Assembly: GCA_958295665.1 (NCBI GenBank)
Contig: OY282560.1
Span: 208,800,420 to 208,864,419, forward strand
Direction: 5' to 3'
DNA: 64,000 bases
DNA from: Tipula vernalis
Taxonomy: Eukaryota; Arthropoda; Insecta; Diptera; Tipulidae
In this document: piece after piece, positions 45,925 to 55,684 of the stretch
Layout: the number at the start of each line of letters is the position of its first letter
Numbering within the stretch: position 1 is the stretch's first letter
Notes under the pieces: generated by a model
The model's input: the letters and a program-made list of their open reading frames with translations, nothing else
Databases searched by the model: none
What the model was told of the DNA's origin: nothing
Made by a program: the position numbers and the translations under genes

Positions 45925-47474
45925 TTAGTATATGAGGGCTGTTGCCTCGTTCAAGGTTTGATGCATATCTAGACGCTTATATAAAGCTTCTAGACCACGT
46001 TCTTGCTTTGCTAGCCTTATATTTATGGCTTCTATGCTTCGACAAATCCTTTCAAGGGGATTATCATTCGTAGCATTAGATGATTGCTGTACAATTTGTG
46101 AATAACTTTTCCGCTCTGTACCAATACCTGGTGGTTTTGGCTCCGCTTGGGTTTTAGTTGGTTTCTCTTCTCTGGTAACCCTAGGGTTTTGAGGAAACTG
46201 ATGCGTTTTGTTTCTTAGTCTTTGAAGTTCTTTGGCTACTTCACAGCCTCTATAATTTGCAGGATGATGCTCTTTACAGTTTATACATTTTGCAGGGGTG
46301 TTTCTACTTTCTGTACACTCTTTCGCGTTGTGTTTTCCAGCACATTTTACGCATCTTGGCTCCCGTCTGCAAAATTTTTGCGTGTGATTGAAACCTTGGC
46401 ATTTTTTGCATTGAGGTATTAGCCTCGTGTTTTTCTTAAGCGGTTCTATTTTAACCCTCATATTGAGAATTGCTTTGATGTTGAAGATGTTTTCAACTTT
46501 CTCCTTTTTGTTAAACGTAAGCATGAAGAGTGGAAGCCCCCTTTTTTTGACTTGATTGTTCTCACCTCTCTCTCGTTTTAGGATGTTTACTGCATCTTCT
46601 ATTTGCAGATCTCTTGCCTTTAGGTCCTCAATTATGTCCTCCTTCTTATCTTACGTTGGATGAAGGCCTCTGGCCATAACCTTAATTGCGCGTTCGTTTT
46701 TATCTTCGTATGTGAACCATTCTTTACCTTCCGCATTGAGGTTTGTTGCTAGAGCTCTATATGTGTCGGAATCTGGTGTATTGATTTTCCACACGTTATT
46801 GTTTAGTGACACTACTCTATATTCCTTAGCTGTCACTGATTTCATTATAGATTGTATACTTGCAAACTCTGTTATGCCGATTACATTTATAGACGGAGGA
46901 GCCTTTTCTTTGGGTACAACCTTTTGTTGCTGTTGCTGGTGAGTTGGTTTGGTATTAGTATCACCAGTTACTAATACATTAGCTTGCGAATGATCTCCAA
47001 CTTCAGGCGAGAATTCTGCTTTTCGTTTTTTGGTAGGTCTTTCTTCCTTTGCAGTACCCAATCTGTTTCTCTCACGAGATCCTCTTCATCAGTATGGAAC
47101 TCATTGTTATAACTAGTGTGAGCACTTGTTTCATTATAGCAAGTTAGCGGGTTTTAAGAAATCTCCATTGGTTTGGGCTTCTTCAATTCTTCATTTTCTT
47201 TTTTCAGCTTTTCAATTTCGCTTCTTAATTGGGTTAAAAGTACCTCTACTTCACTGAGTTTTCGACAGAGTTCAGCGTTTTCGTCTTTCTGCTGATTTGC
47301 AGAGTTAGTATGATTGTTTGGTGATCTTAACAACATTGAACTTCTTTCGAATGGGTTTAGCAATGATTGGCTCATTCCAGAATCCATTGAGCCAGCCTCG
47401 TAAGAGGGTGGATTAGCCAACTGGGTAGTTGGTTTACCACCTGGGGTATTGTTTCCTTTTTGCGTTGAACTCAT
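45925..47474 (-). pseudogene. Jockey-type ORF1 (gag-like nucleic-acid-binding protein)
   Basis: ATG 47474 starts MSSTQKGNNTPGG, followed by a coiled-coil-like Leu/Glu/Lys stretch (LRSEIEKLKKENEELKK). TAA at 47156-47154 and a frameshift near 47060 follow. From 47061 one frame holds the RNA-binding region (PPSINVIGITEFASIQ, TYRALATNLNAEGKEW) and, after an in-frame TAA at 46653-46651, three Cys knuckles: CKKCQGFNHTQKFC, CVKCAGKHNAKEC, CINCKEHHPANYRGC. It ends at 45925. ORF1 binds the element's RNA and guides the particle. Two nonsense changes and one shift inactivate it. Confidence 0.85.
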
Positions 47475-47626
47475 TGCTTTAAAACTGGTTATGTATCAAC
47501 TACCAACCTAACCAGTACAAGTTGGTAGTGGGTCATTGAAGAGAACATCATTTGCTATGTTCTCAGTAGTCGGTTATTCCGCCGTATCTCGGTCGCCAGA
47601 GCCTCGTTAGTTAATTAGCAGGAAGT

Positions 47627-48830
47627 ACCACGTGCAGGTGAGGTTGGCATTTGGAGTTTTGTGATCGGAGAAACATTTTTAAAACAAATAAAATTATTAA
47701 AAATTCTAAATTCTGTGAAGTATTGTATAGTTCATCACAATTGGATAAGATTGACCACGTAGACTGGCATATGGTCAAGTTATCCGAAAATATAGGCAAG
47801 ACCTTGTGGACATCTCTGTGATCTGAGATACAAGAATTTTTAAAACAATAAAATTATTGAAAATTCTAAGTTCTGTGAAGTATAGTATAGTTTATCACAA
47901 TTGGATAAGGTTGACCACGAAGACTGGCATATGGCCAAGTTATCCGAAAATATATGCAAGACCTTGTGGACATCTCTGTGGTCGGAGATACATTTTTAAA
48001 AGCAATAAAATTATTAAAAATTCTGAATTCTGTGAAGTATAGTATAGTTCATCACAATTGCATAAGGTTGACTACGTAGACTGGCATATGGCCAAGTTAT
48101 TCGAAAATATAGGCAAGACAATTTGTAAAACAATAAACTTATTAAAAATTCTAAATTCTGTAAAGTATAGTATAGTTCATCACAATTGGATAAGGTTGAC
48201 CACGTAGACTGGCATCTTGTGGACATCTCTGTGATCGGTGATACAACAGTTAGTTAAACCAATAAAATTATTAAAAATTCCAAATTCTGTGAAGTATAGT
48301 ATAGTTCATCACAATTGGATAAGGTTGACCACGTAGACTGGCAAATGGTCAAGTTATCTGAAAATATAGGCAAGACCTTGTGGACATCTCTGTGATCGGA
48401 GATAAAACAATTTGTTAAACAAATAAAATTATTAAAAATTCTAAATTCTGTTAAGTATAGTATAGTTCATCACATTTGGATAAGGTTGGCCACGTAGACT
48501 GGCACATGGCCAAGTTATCTGAAAATGTGAGCAAGACCTTGTGGACATCTCTGCGGTCGGCGATATAAATCTTTTAAAATAATCCAAAATTATTAAAAAT
48601 TCCCAAAACTGTGAATTATATTATAGTTCATCATAATTGGATCGGCTTGGTGACATTAACCGCTATATGGCTTAGCTATTCTAAGAAATGTGCGGGGTCT
48701 TCGGGACATTGGCAGGATCGGCGCTAAATAGTTATTTAAACCATCAAAAATCAGTCAACTTTTAAATTATCTGAAATATAGTAATGTTCAACACAATTGG
48801 ATGCTTTTGGTTAACAAGACAAACATATGG
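47627..48830. repeat. Tandem satellite, unit 160-161 bp, about seven copies
   Basis: The phrase CTTGTGGACATCTCTGTG recurs at about 47803, 47963, 48215, 48377 and 48538, with a decayed match at 48698, giving a period of 160-161 bp. Each unit also has ATAAAATTATTAAAAATTCT, AGTATAGTTCATCACAATTGG and GACTGGCATATGG. Between 47963 and 48215 one unit lacks the CTTGTGGACATC block, giving a short extra step. Divergence rises towards 48830, as at an array edge. The monomer length is in the range of insect satellites. Confidence 0.9.
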
Positions 48831-49699
48831 TCCAGCTATCTGTAAATGATAAAAAGAACCTATTTCCTGATGAAAAGAACCTGTTTGTTGGTCCGAAAAA
48901 TCCAAAATTACAAAAAATTTAATTTTCATGTAATTTCAATTCCAATTGGAAAATATCTAATTTAACAGTGTAATTTTTTGTTATTTTTTTCAGCATAAAC
49001 TTCACAATCATGTGAAAAGCATATTAAATCAAGCATATTAAACGATATTATATCGCAACCGATTATAAAATGATTGTAATTTAAAACATATCAGGATAGG
49101 AGTTCCTGGAAATCATCCGTATCGGATTGCACTGGAGTTGATCGATTGAAGCAAACGTACGATCAGTAAAGTCAAAGTGGGTAGTATCATTTCTTCCATC
49201 AGGACTTCAGTTTTGCCATACATAGACGAATCAACGACCGTATAAGTTTAAAGCATTTTTTTATATTAAATGCAAGCACCTCCATCCTTTTTATGGATTC
49301 TGTCAAATCTCAGGGTGTTGTACGTTACATAAGGTCTAGTTCTGGCTTTCTTCTCAAAATTTGCCCACATATTTTCATTTTAATCACATATGTTTACCAC
49401 TTATTTAGCATTTTAGTTACTTGCTTTAAGCACATATTTTTGCTAACCCTTTACATTTCAATCGCATGTCGGTCGAAATAAATCTGTGGGATTAAGTATT
49501 TAAGATACTATCCGATTATTATGCTTAATAATACATTTTGTGCCAACCAATTTCTCGGAGAAGGTTGAATCGCTAATTGAAAAATCTCTACATTCAAACA
49601 TCATGTATATGTACATACAAATGAAATTAAAATAATTTATTTAGTAAAATCACTGCCATCAGATTTTTTTAAAGTTCTGGCAAATAGTATCTTGCACTA
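48831..49699. other. Non-coding stretch
   Basis: A decayed satellite edge may extend to about 48900. Beyond that nothing is recognised. Confidence 0.35.
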
Positions 49700-49704
49700 A
49701 CCTG

Positions 49705-50450
49705 GTGCTCTTTAATCAGAATTTTTCTAACGGCCCCCATTCTAAGTATGTATGAGCTCTGGAAGTGACCAAACATTTAATTGGAAACCAATTGCATAAC
49801 CGCAAATTTTATAACTAAAGTGTAACATTAAAATTGTTGTGTTCATTAAGGCATTTACAAAGACCTACTACACAGTAATATTCGACTGAAAAATTTGGTT
49901 TTGACATCAAATTGGTGAATTTATGTAGGAAAATAAAAAAGGTTTCAGATTTTCTTGCGACCTTTGATCAAGCAAGACCTTCCAACAATACCATTTTCAA
50001 GACCGCACAACTTTCAAAAGTAGCGAACCCAGCACAGTAATATTACACTGGAAAATGGATAGTTACCTCACCGTGATGAATATTTACCTCACCGTGGTCT
50101 TGTTGCATTGTAACCAAACCGGTGAATCTTGTACCAAACATTACGATTATATTCGAGTAAAAAAATTACTTTCCCCCTCCCCCCCCCCCCTTAAGTTTTA
50201 TACGAATTTTGAAAAATCTGAAACATTCTTGCAACATTTCCACTTCTAAATCTATATGAGATCTGCAAGTAACAAACCGATTAACCAGCCAACAGTGCCT
50301 TAAAGGTAAATTTTATAACTAACTTGGTATACCTAAAATTGTGGCATTCTTCAAGACTTTAACCAAAACATGCTATAGGGTTTTGTCCGACAACTAATTT
50401 AATTTTCACCTCATCGTGGTGAATATTTATAGATGTAGTGAACAAATTAG
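49705..50450 (+). repeat. Two diverged copies of a segment about 510 bp apart
   Basis: Blocks at 49735-49880 (ATGAGCTCTGGAAGTGACCAAAC, ATTTTATAACTAA, AAAATTGTTGTGTTC) recur at 50225-50370 (ATGAGATCTGCAAGTAACAAAC, ATTTTATAACTAA, AAAATTGTGGCATTC). Blocks with CACTGGAAAATGGATAG and TGATGAATATTTACCTCACCG (50045-50090) recur near 50400-50435. This fits an old tandem duplication with a unit of about 500 bp directly upstream of the mag-like gag. A C-run lies at 50178-50190. It could be the 5' leader of that retrotransposon. Confidence 0.5.
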
Positions 50451-50539
50451 GGATTCTTTGTATTTACAACAATATCATGTCTGTCCTAAACCAGCAAGTG
50501 ATAAAACAAATAAATCCACCACCAGCACTGTAACGGTGA

Positions 50540-51390
50540 ATTTGGTAACTTCATCAAGCAAAGAAATATTCGAGTGGCAAAATATGACACTGTCAAGTCA
50601 AGCAGAACCGTGTTATTTTGGAGAATTTTTGAATAATGCTACCGATAAATAAAAAGCCTTGGAAGATGCCCTAACGGAAAGTTTCATAGTTGGTCTTCGT
50701 AACGATAAAATTCAACAAAATTTATTAAATAACGATAACTATGATTTCGATAAATGTGTCGAAGTTGCAATGAATATAGAAATGTCTCTTAAACAGCAAC
50801 AGGTAATTAAGCCGTTGGAAATAAATAAAGTCAACCATGAAAGTCGGCCTTCAACATCAGCGATAAAACAGCATCATACAAATTCAAATCCAAATGTGGG
50901 TCATCGTTCTCCGTCTACATCAAACAAAATAATCAATTACAATCAATCAAAAAGTTGTCACAGTTGTGGGCGTATGCATGATAGCCGATCATGTCCTGCA
51001 AAAGATTGGGTCTGTTTTTGCTGCAATAAAAGAGGTCATACATCCAAAGTATGTTATAGACGTGTGAATATTCAAAGTAAAACCATTAATTTCGTCGGTA
51101 ATCTATCAACATCAGCGGTAATCAATTTACTCATTGAAGGAGTGGTAGTCGAATTGGAAGTGGATATAGGAGCGGGGACAAGTATCATTAGTTACCACGA
51201 ATATAGAGATAAGTTTAGTCATAAAGTAAAATTATTAGATTGTCATAACTGTTTGTCAACTATTTCAGGTCAAAATTTAGTAATAATGGGGAAAATACAA
51301 GTTCAAGTGAGTTTTGGTGAGCAACGATATGTGTTAGAAATGGTGGACACCATGCAACCAAATTGGAGTACATTTTTTGTCAGTCAATAA
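50540..51390 (+). pseudogene. gag: gag-protease of mag-like Ty3/gypsy element
   Basis: A gag end IFEWQNMTLSSQAEPCYFGE is followed by an in-frame TAA (50650-50652). Then come LEDALTESFIVGLRNDKIQQ and two zinc knuckles, CHSCGRMHDSRSC and CCNKRGHTSKVC, as in mag/K02A2.6-type elements. The protease follows in the same frame: VVVELEVDIGAGTSIISY, with the catalytic Asp but Ile in place of Thr in D-T/S-G. Gag proteins package the RNA and the protease processes the polyprotein. The N-terminal gag is missing. A frame change at about 51375 leads to reverse transcriptase. Confidence 0.8.
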
Positions 51391-51681
51391 TCATGTTATT
51401 TGTTACAGAGGACAATAATCATATTATTCATGGGTATAAAGCTGATATCCATATTAGGTCATGTACTCCAATTTTTGATAAGTCGTATGCACTTCCGTTG
51501 CGATTGAAAGAAAAAGTGCCAGCGGAAATTAATTGGTTGGTAAGTGATGGAATAATAGTTCCAGTTAAATATTCGTAGTGTCGTAGTGCCAAAGGCAAAC
51601 GGAAATATTCGTTTATGTTCATTTATGTCTCTCTGTCATCACAACATTTATTGACGATTAATACCAGATCACCCTGTATTT
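51363..51681 (+). pseudogene. pol: Reverse transcriptase N-terminal part, mag-like element
   Basis: The frame 51363-51578 reads SYALPLRLKEKVPAEINWLV and DGIIVPVKYS, the fingers region of gypsy reverse transcriptase. TAG at 51576-51578 and a shift follow, after which GNIRLC- and LPDHP-like words continue to about 51675. The sequence is then cut by repeat M. About 45 residues expected before the next readable block (NTHRGLCQFTRLPFG at 52586) are missing. Confidence 0.7.
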
Positions 51682-52585
51682 TATAGAGCCATAATCAAAA
51701 AATCTGAGCTTTTATAAGGGAATTAGAAACGAGGAAAAAACGGAACTTTTCATAGTAAAACACCCAAAACATATGGGAAATCACTTTTTTTCCTAAGACA
51801 AATTTGTAAATAAAAACGTTACAAATTCTAAATTATGATTTCTGAAATACTTTCATTAATGTTTGATTTTCAACATATAGGAATGTCGTAGAAGTAAATC
51901 GTTTTGATTTTCTTGTTATAATTGATTTATTTAAACCAAAATAAAAAAAAATATTAAATAACAACAGCATTCTGGTCAAATTAAAATAAAAGCTTACTAC
52001 GATTCGTTTGGTCATTAAGTCAATATAAGTTACATAGATGGCAGTGATGGCCGTAAAAATTTGGAAAAATCGTGTCAAAAATTACCACCTGGGGATATTT
52101 CAAGTTCAAAAACTGTTGGAAAAGCAAAACAAATTCACAAAATATAGGAACGTGTGATAATTGTGCGTTTAAATAATTTTTTTTCGTATTTTTCTGTAAC
52201 CATTTAGACATCTTACGTCCACTAGTAAAACTAAAGATAAATTTAGCAAGTATTATTTTAATTTGTCAGAGCCAACTTTGATGTATTTTTCAAAATAAAA
52301 GTTCGAAAAAATATATTTTAGAAATAATTTAATTTTAATATTTCTGCAATTAATATTTACTTAATACCAATATGCCCTTCTTGTATATTGTTCTTAAAGA
52401 TATGTAGAAAACTTTTATATAAACATTTTATAATATTTCTGCTTTTTTCATTGAAAAACTTGAAGCTAAAAAACACCATTTTTACTATGGATTCCTATGG
52501 AAATCAGTGAAAAGTTATACCACTAAAAAAGCTTCTAAAAAATACGTCACTAAGATTATGGCTCTATACTCTAGAAGGCTCTGTT
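51682..52585 (-). mobile_element. Repeat M, copy 3 (most complete; TIR element in gypsy pol)
   Basis: TATAGAGCCATAATC (51682-51696) and GATTATGGCTCTATA (52554-52568) are a perfect 15-bp inverted pair. Homology with the copy at 7047 continues a further 17 bp to TCTAGAAGGCTCTGTT. The element splits the reverse transcriptase of the mag-like retrotransposon, so it is younger than that element. No transposase frame is present. A TA target is possible (Tc1/mariner) but the outer border at the left is uncertain. Confidence 0.75.
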
Positions 52586-53970
52586 AATACACATCGTGGT
52601 CTTTGTCAATTTACTCGTCTTCCGTTTGGTGTAGCAAGTGCACGTTTTTTGTTTCAGTCTATCATAGACCAAATATTATTCAATTTGAAAAATGTATATT
52701 GTTATTTGGCTGTAATAATCATCGGTCGCTCGTCGATAGAGGAATGTCGAAATAATTTATTTCACACTTTAGAACGTCTCAATAGCCACAATGTGAAAAT
52801 TAATTTTAGGAAGTGCTGTTTTCTTCAAACAAAAGTTGAATATTTAGGTCATGTCTTGTTAAACAACACTATTCACCCGAATCCTAAAAAAACACAGGCA
52901 ATAATCGATGCGCCATCACATAAAAATGTCACGGAGTTGCAATCCTTTTAGGATTACTTAATTACTATCGGCGATTCATTTGTCCCAATTTGTCCACCAA
53001 ATTAGTCGATTTTTATGCTTTATTAAATAAAGGCGCTAAATACGAATGGTCTGATCGTTTAGCAAAGTTTTTCAAGAAGCAAAGATGTTAATAACTAATA
53101 ACAATGTCCTGGAATTATTTGATCCGAATAAACCAATAATAATATCTACGGATGCAAGCCCTTACGGAATTGCGGCTGTACTTTCCCATTATTATAATGA
53201 TAAGGAAAAGCCGGTAATGTTTGCATCATGTAATTTATCAGCAGCTGAGAAGAATTATTCTCAGATTCATAGAGAGGCATTGGCTGTCGTATATGCCGTT
53301 AAAAAATTCCACAAATATAGATATGGCAAAGAATTTACTGTCAATTATTCTTTCGATGTACAAGTATAAAATACTACATCGACCTGGGTCAAAAATGTCG
53401 AATGCAGATTGTTTGTCACCATTGCCACTTGAAAGTAGTACGAATATTAAGGACATAAGTGTAAATTAAATAAATGTGTCTTCTGAAATGCCCATCGACA
53501 TCGACAGGTCAAGAAAGCTAAGTTACGAGATACCGTTTTAAGCGAAGTATTAGAATATATAAAAAATGGGTGGCCTGTTTAGTAATTCTAACCGTTTAGT
53601 AATTCCAGTGAGTCTTCGCCAAGAAATTTTAAATTTATGCCATCAAAATCACTATGGAATTGTTAAAATGAAAATGCAGATTAGATTTTACTTTTGGTGG
53701 CACTCAATAGACAAAGAAATCGAAAAATTTGTGAAGGAATGCGAAATTTGTCAAAAAACTTTATATGTAGTAATGGAGCGCATAAATTCCAGTTGGTCAG
53801 CCACCATTGTTCCATTTGAACGAATCCATTTGGATTTTTTCACTTCGGAGGTAATACAGCAAGTTTTTAGATATGCAACAAATGCATGATACCACATGTC
53901 AAAACCTATGCCAGAAGTTGTAAAATTTTTTATCAATATTCGGGTTGCCGTCTGAAATTGTTACATTTTC
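52586..53970 (+). pseudogene. pol: Reverse transcriptase, RNase H and integrase start of mag-like element
   Basis: The frame from 52586 reads HRGLCQFTRLPFGVASA, with the YxDD box replaced (CYLAVIIIG), then VEYLGHVLL. After a shift near 52950 comes LITNNNVLELFDPNKP. RNase H follows with ISTDASPYGIAAVLSHYY and YSQIHREALAVVYAVKKF. It then reads HRPGSKMSNADCLSPLPL and the integrase zinc finger HQNHYGIVKMKMQ...CEICQK (53560-53760). The integrase core is only started (HLDFF; then, shifted, IFGLPSEIVTFSW at about 53930-53970). The element ends there, against the LTR of another gypsy on the opposite strand. The loss of the catalytic Asp pair in the YxDD box alone would abolish activity. Confidence 0.8.
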
Positions 53971-54108
53971 ATGGTTTATTTTATTACTCCATATTGACTT
54001 GTCGTTCACTCGACATATTTTAATACTCTGTTCGTTTCTCTTCAACTGGTGTTGACCGATGTGACGTTTTCTATATTTTGCCCAATTAGCAAATGCGCAT
54101 ACATCACA
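53971..54108 (-). repeat. 3' LTR piece of the minus-strand gypsy element
   Basis: On the minus strand the polypurine run AAGTGGGGACGGA is followed at 54108 by TGTGATGTATGCGC, an LTR-like start (TG). About 110 bp on there is an AATAAA signal. The inner boundary towards the mag-like integrase is not sharp. No matching 5' LTR is found near 63.5-63.7 kb, so this reading rests on the polypurine tract and position. Confidence 0.45.
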
Positions 54109-54143
54109 TCCGTCCCCACTTAAAATTCATACAATATTTTTCG

Positions 54144-54214
<71 letters not shown>
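54144..54214. repeat. (AT)n microsatellite
   Basis: About 70 bp of TA dinucleotides with one G interruption, located between the stop of the gypsy pol and its LTR. Confidence 0.95.
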
Positions 54215-54281
54215 GCTTAAATTATACAATGTTAACACATAAAATTAACATACTATATTTAAGATTAAATATTATGTAAGG

Positions 54282-54490
54282 TTAATCCTTATATCTAATA
54301 GGTTTTTCTATCATGTCTCTCGGACGTAACACTCGCTGTCCGTTATCATCCAAATCTATAGTTACATCGTATGATTCATTAACTACATCATTAAGTGTAG
54401 TTGTGTTATCTTGACTCTCGGTAGTATGATTATCTATATTCAAATCCTTACTCTGAGTAACTAGCACTGGTGGTTTATTTATCTTATGTC
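54282..54490 (-). pseudogene. pol: C-terminal tail of gypsy integrase, cut off by a Tc1-like insertion
   Basis: The minus-strand frame ends with DLDDNGQRVLRPRDMIEKP and a stop at 54282. A basic LRPR-type tail after an acidic stretch is usual at the very C-terminus of gypsy pol. The preceding integrase core lies at 55685-56566, on the far side of a transposon. The frame runs by chance into the transposon end. Confidence 0.65.
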
Positions 54491-54492
54491 TA

Positions 54493-55673
54493 CACTTGGG
54501 TGCAAAAAATTCGCACATTGATAAATTTTCATCAAAATTTCAAAAATATCAAAAAAATCCAATGTTTGTTTAATTTTCTTGAATGCAGATTCAAAGTCTA
54601 CTTCAAAACCTATCCAGTGGTACCATTTTTGTACTTATACCGTGTCAACAAAGTGATTTTTGGGGTCAACATCTGAAGTACACGTTTTTGTGAATTTATC
54701 AGCATGAAAATTAGTGGTAAAAATCGAATTAAAACATGGAAATCAGCAAAAAGACATTTTTGTTAATAAGAAGTATTCTCTCCCCTAGCCCGAATGACAG
54801 CTTCCATTCAATGTTTCATCGATTTGACCAAAGTTTTCACCAAATTTTGAGGTATCGCCTCCCATTCCTCTGCGATCGCCTGTTGCAGCTCCTGGAGACT
54901 CGTTGAAACCACATCTCTGGATCGAACCCTTTTTTCAGCTCGTCCCATAAATGTTCGATGGGATTAAGGCCCGGGCTTCGAGGTGGCCACTCCATAACAG
55001 GCACATCCACCTCTTGAAGGTACTGATAAACTATAGCAGCGGTATGTGGTCTCGCATTATCCTACATTAACACTATATGTTTTCACCAATAAAATCGGCA
55101 AAAGGTACGACGTAGTCCTCGAGTACTTCCTCAATGTACCGTTCAGAAGTTAATCCTCTTGATCGACGGCCAGTATTCGCCTCCAATGACATGCCTCCCC
55201 AGAACATGCATGATCCACCGCCATATGAGACTCGTTCTTCAATGCAATATTAAGCAAATCGCTCTCCTGGTCTTCTATACACTCTTCCTCGCCCATCGTT
55301 GCCATGTAATATATCCTGCACTCGTCAGAGAACATGACTGTTCTCCATTGCTCTTCTGTCCAATCCAAATGCCTTCGAGCGAACTGAAGGCGGGCTTGCC
55401 GGTGGGGTGGGGTCAATTTCGGCCCGTTTGCTGTTTTGTGTGCAGTCAGCTTACCTTCTTGAAGTCGTCTTCTAACTGTCCACCGACTGAATGCGGATTC
55501 ACGAACTTCTTGGAGCAGCTGTCCCAGTTGAACTGCATTCAAACGACGATTTCGCAACGAGGTAGTCACAAGAAAGCGGCCATCACGCTATGTTGTAGCA
55601 CGAGGTCGGCCAGACCCTTGACGCCGTCTGAAGCCGCAATTATGGGACGAGCTGAAAAAAAGGGTTCGATTCA
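54493..55673 (-). mobile_element. Tc1-like transposon, 5' truncated and rearranged, inside gypsy
   Basis: The 3' terminus CACTTGGGTGCAAAAAATTC begins right after TA (54491-54492). A decayed transposase gene follows on the minus strand. The other terminus is missing. Instead, positions 55638-55672 on the plus strand repeat, in inverted orientation, the transposase segment found on the minus strand around 54925-54960 (TGGGACGAGCTGAAAAAA, GGGTTCGAT). The insertion divides the gypsy integrase from its tail. Confidence 0.8.
54780..55640 (-). pseudogene. Tc1-like transposase, decayed
   Basis: The readable order is GRPRATT...RDGRFLVTTSLRN (55615-55570), the second helix-turn-helix FSRWTVRRRLQEGKLTAHKT, HLDWTEEQWRTVMFSDECRI (first D), then frameshifts. 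YIEEVLEDYVVPFADFIGEN follows, then DNARPHTAAIVYQYLQEVDV (second D) and PRSPGLNPIEHLWDELKKRV (E). The D in SPDLN is changed to G. The first helix-turn-helix is missing. It is a different family from the Tc1-like element at 34315-35898. Confidence 0.85.
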
Positions 55674-55684
55674 TTCTCCCAGCT

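Larger units (their letters stand above)
43074..47620 (-). mobile_element. Jockey-type non-LTR retrotransposon, nearly full length
   Basis: The order on the minus strand is 5' UTR (about 47620-47475), ORF1 (47474-45925), ORF2 with endonuclease and reverse transcriptase (45923-43225), 3' UTR, and an A-tail seen as T10 at 43074-43083. ORF1 and ORF2 are separated by one base. The 5' end contains CGGCGGAATAACC, a GC-rich start as in jockey elements with internal promoters. The 5' end meets satellite DNA at about 47627. I cannot identify a target site duplication. Confidence 0.85.

Noticed and set aside
47640..48830. Possible CRISPR-like repeat array
   Set aside because: The repeats are whole 160-bp units without short constant repeats and unique spacers, in an insect genome. 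It is a satellite.
54144..54214. Promoter-like TATA cluster
   Set aside because: It is a plain (AT)n microsatellite.
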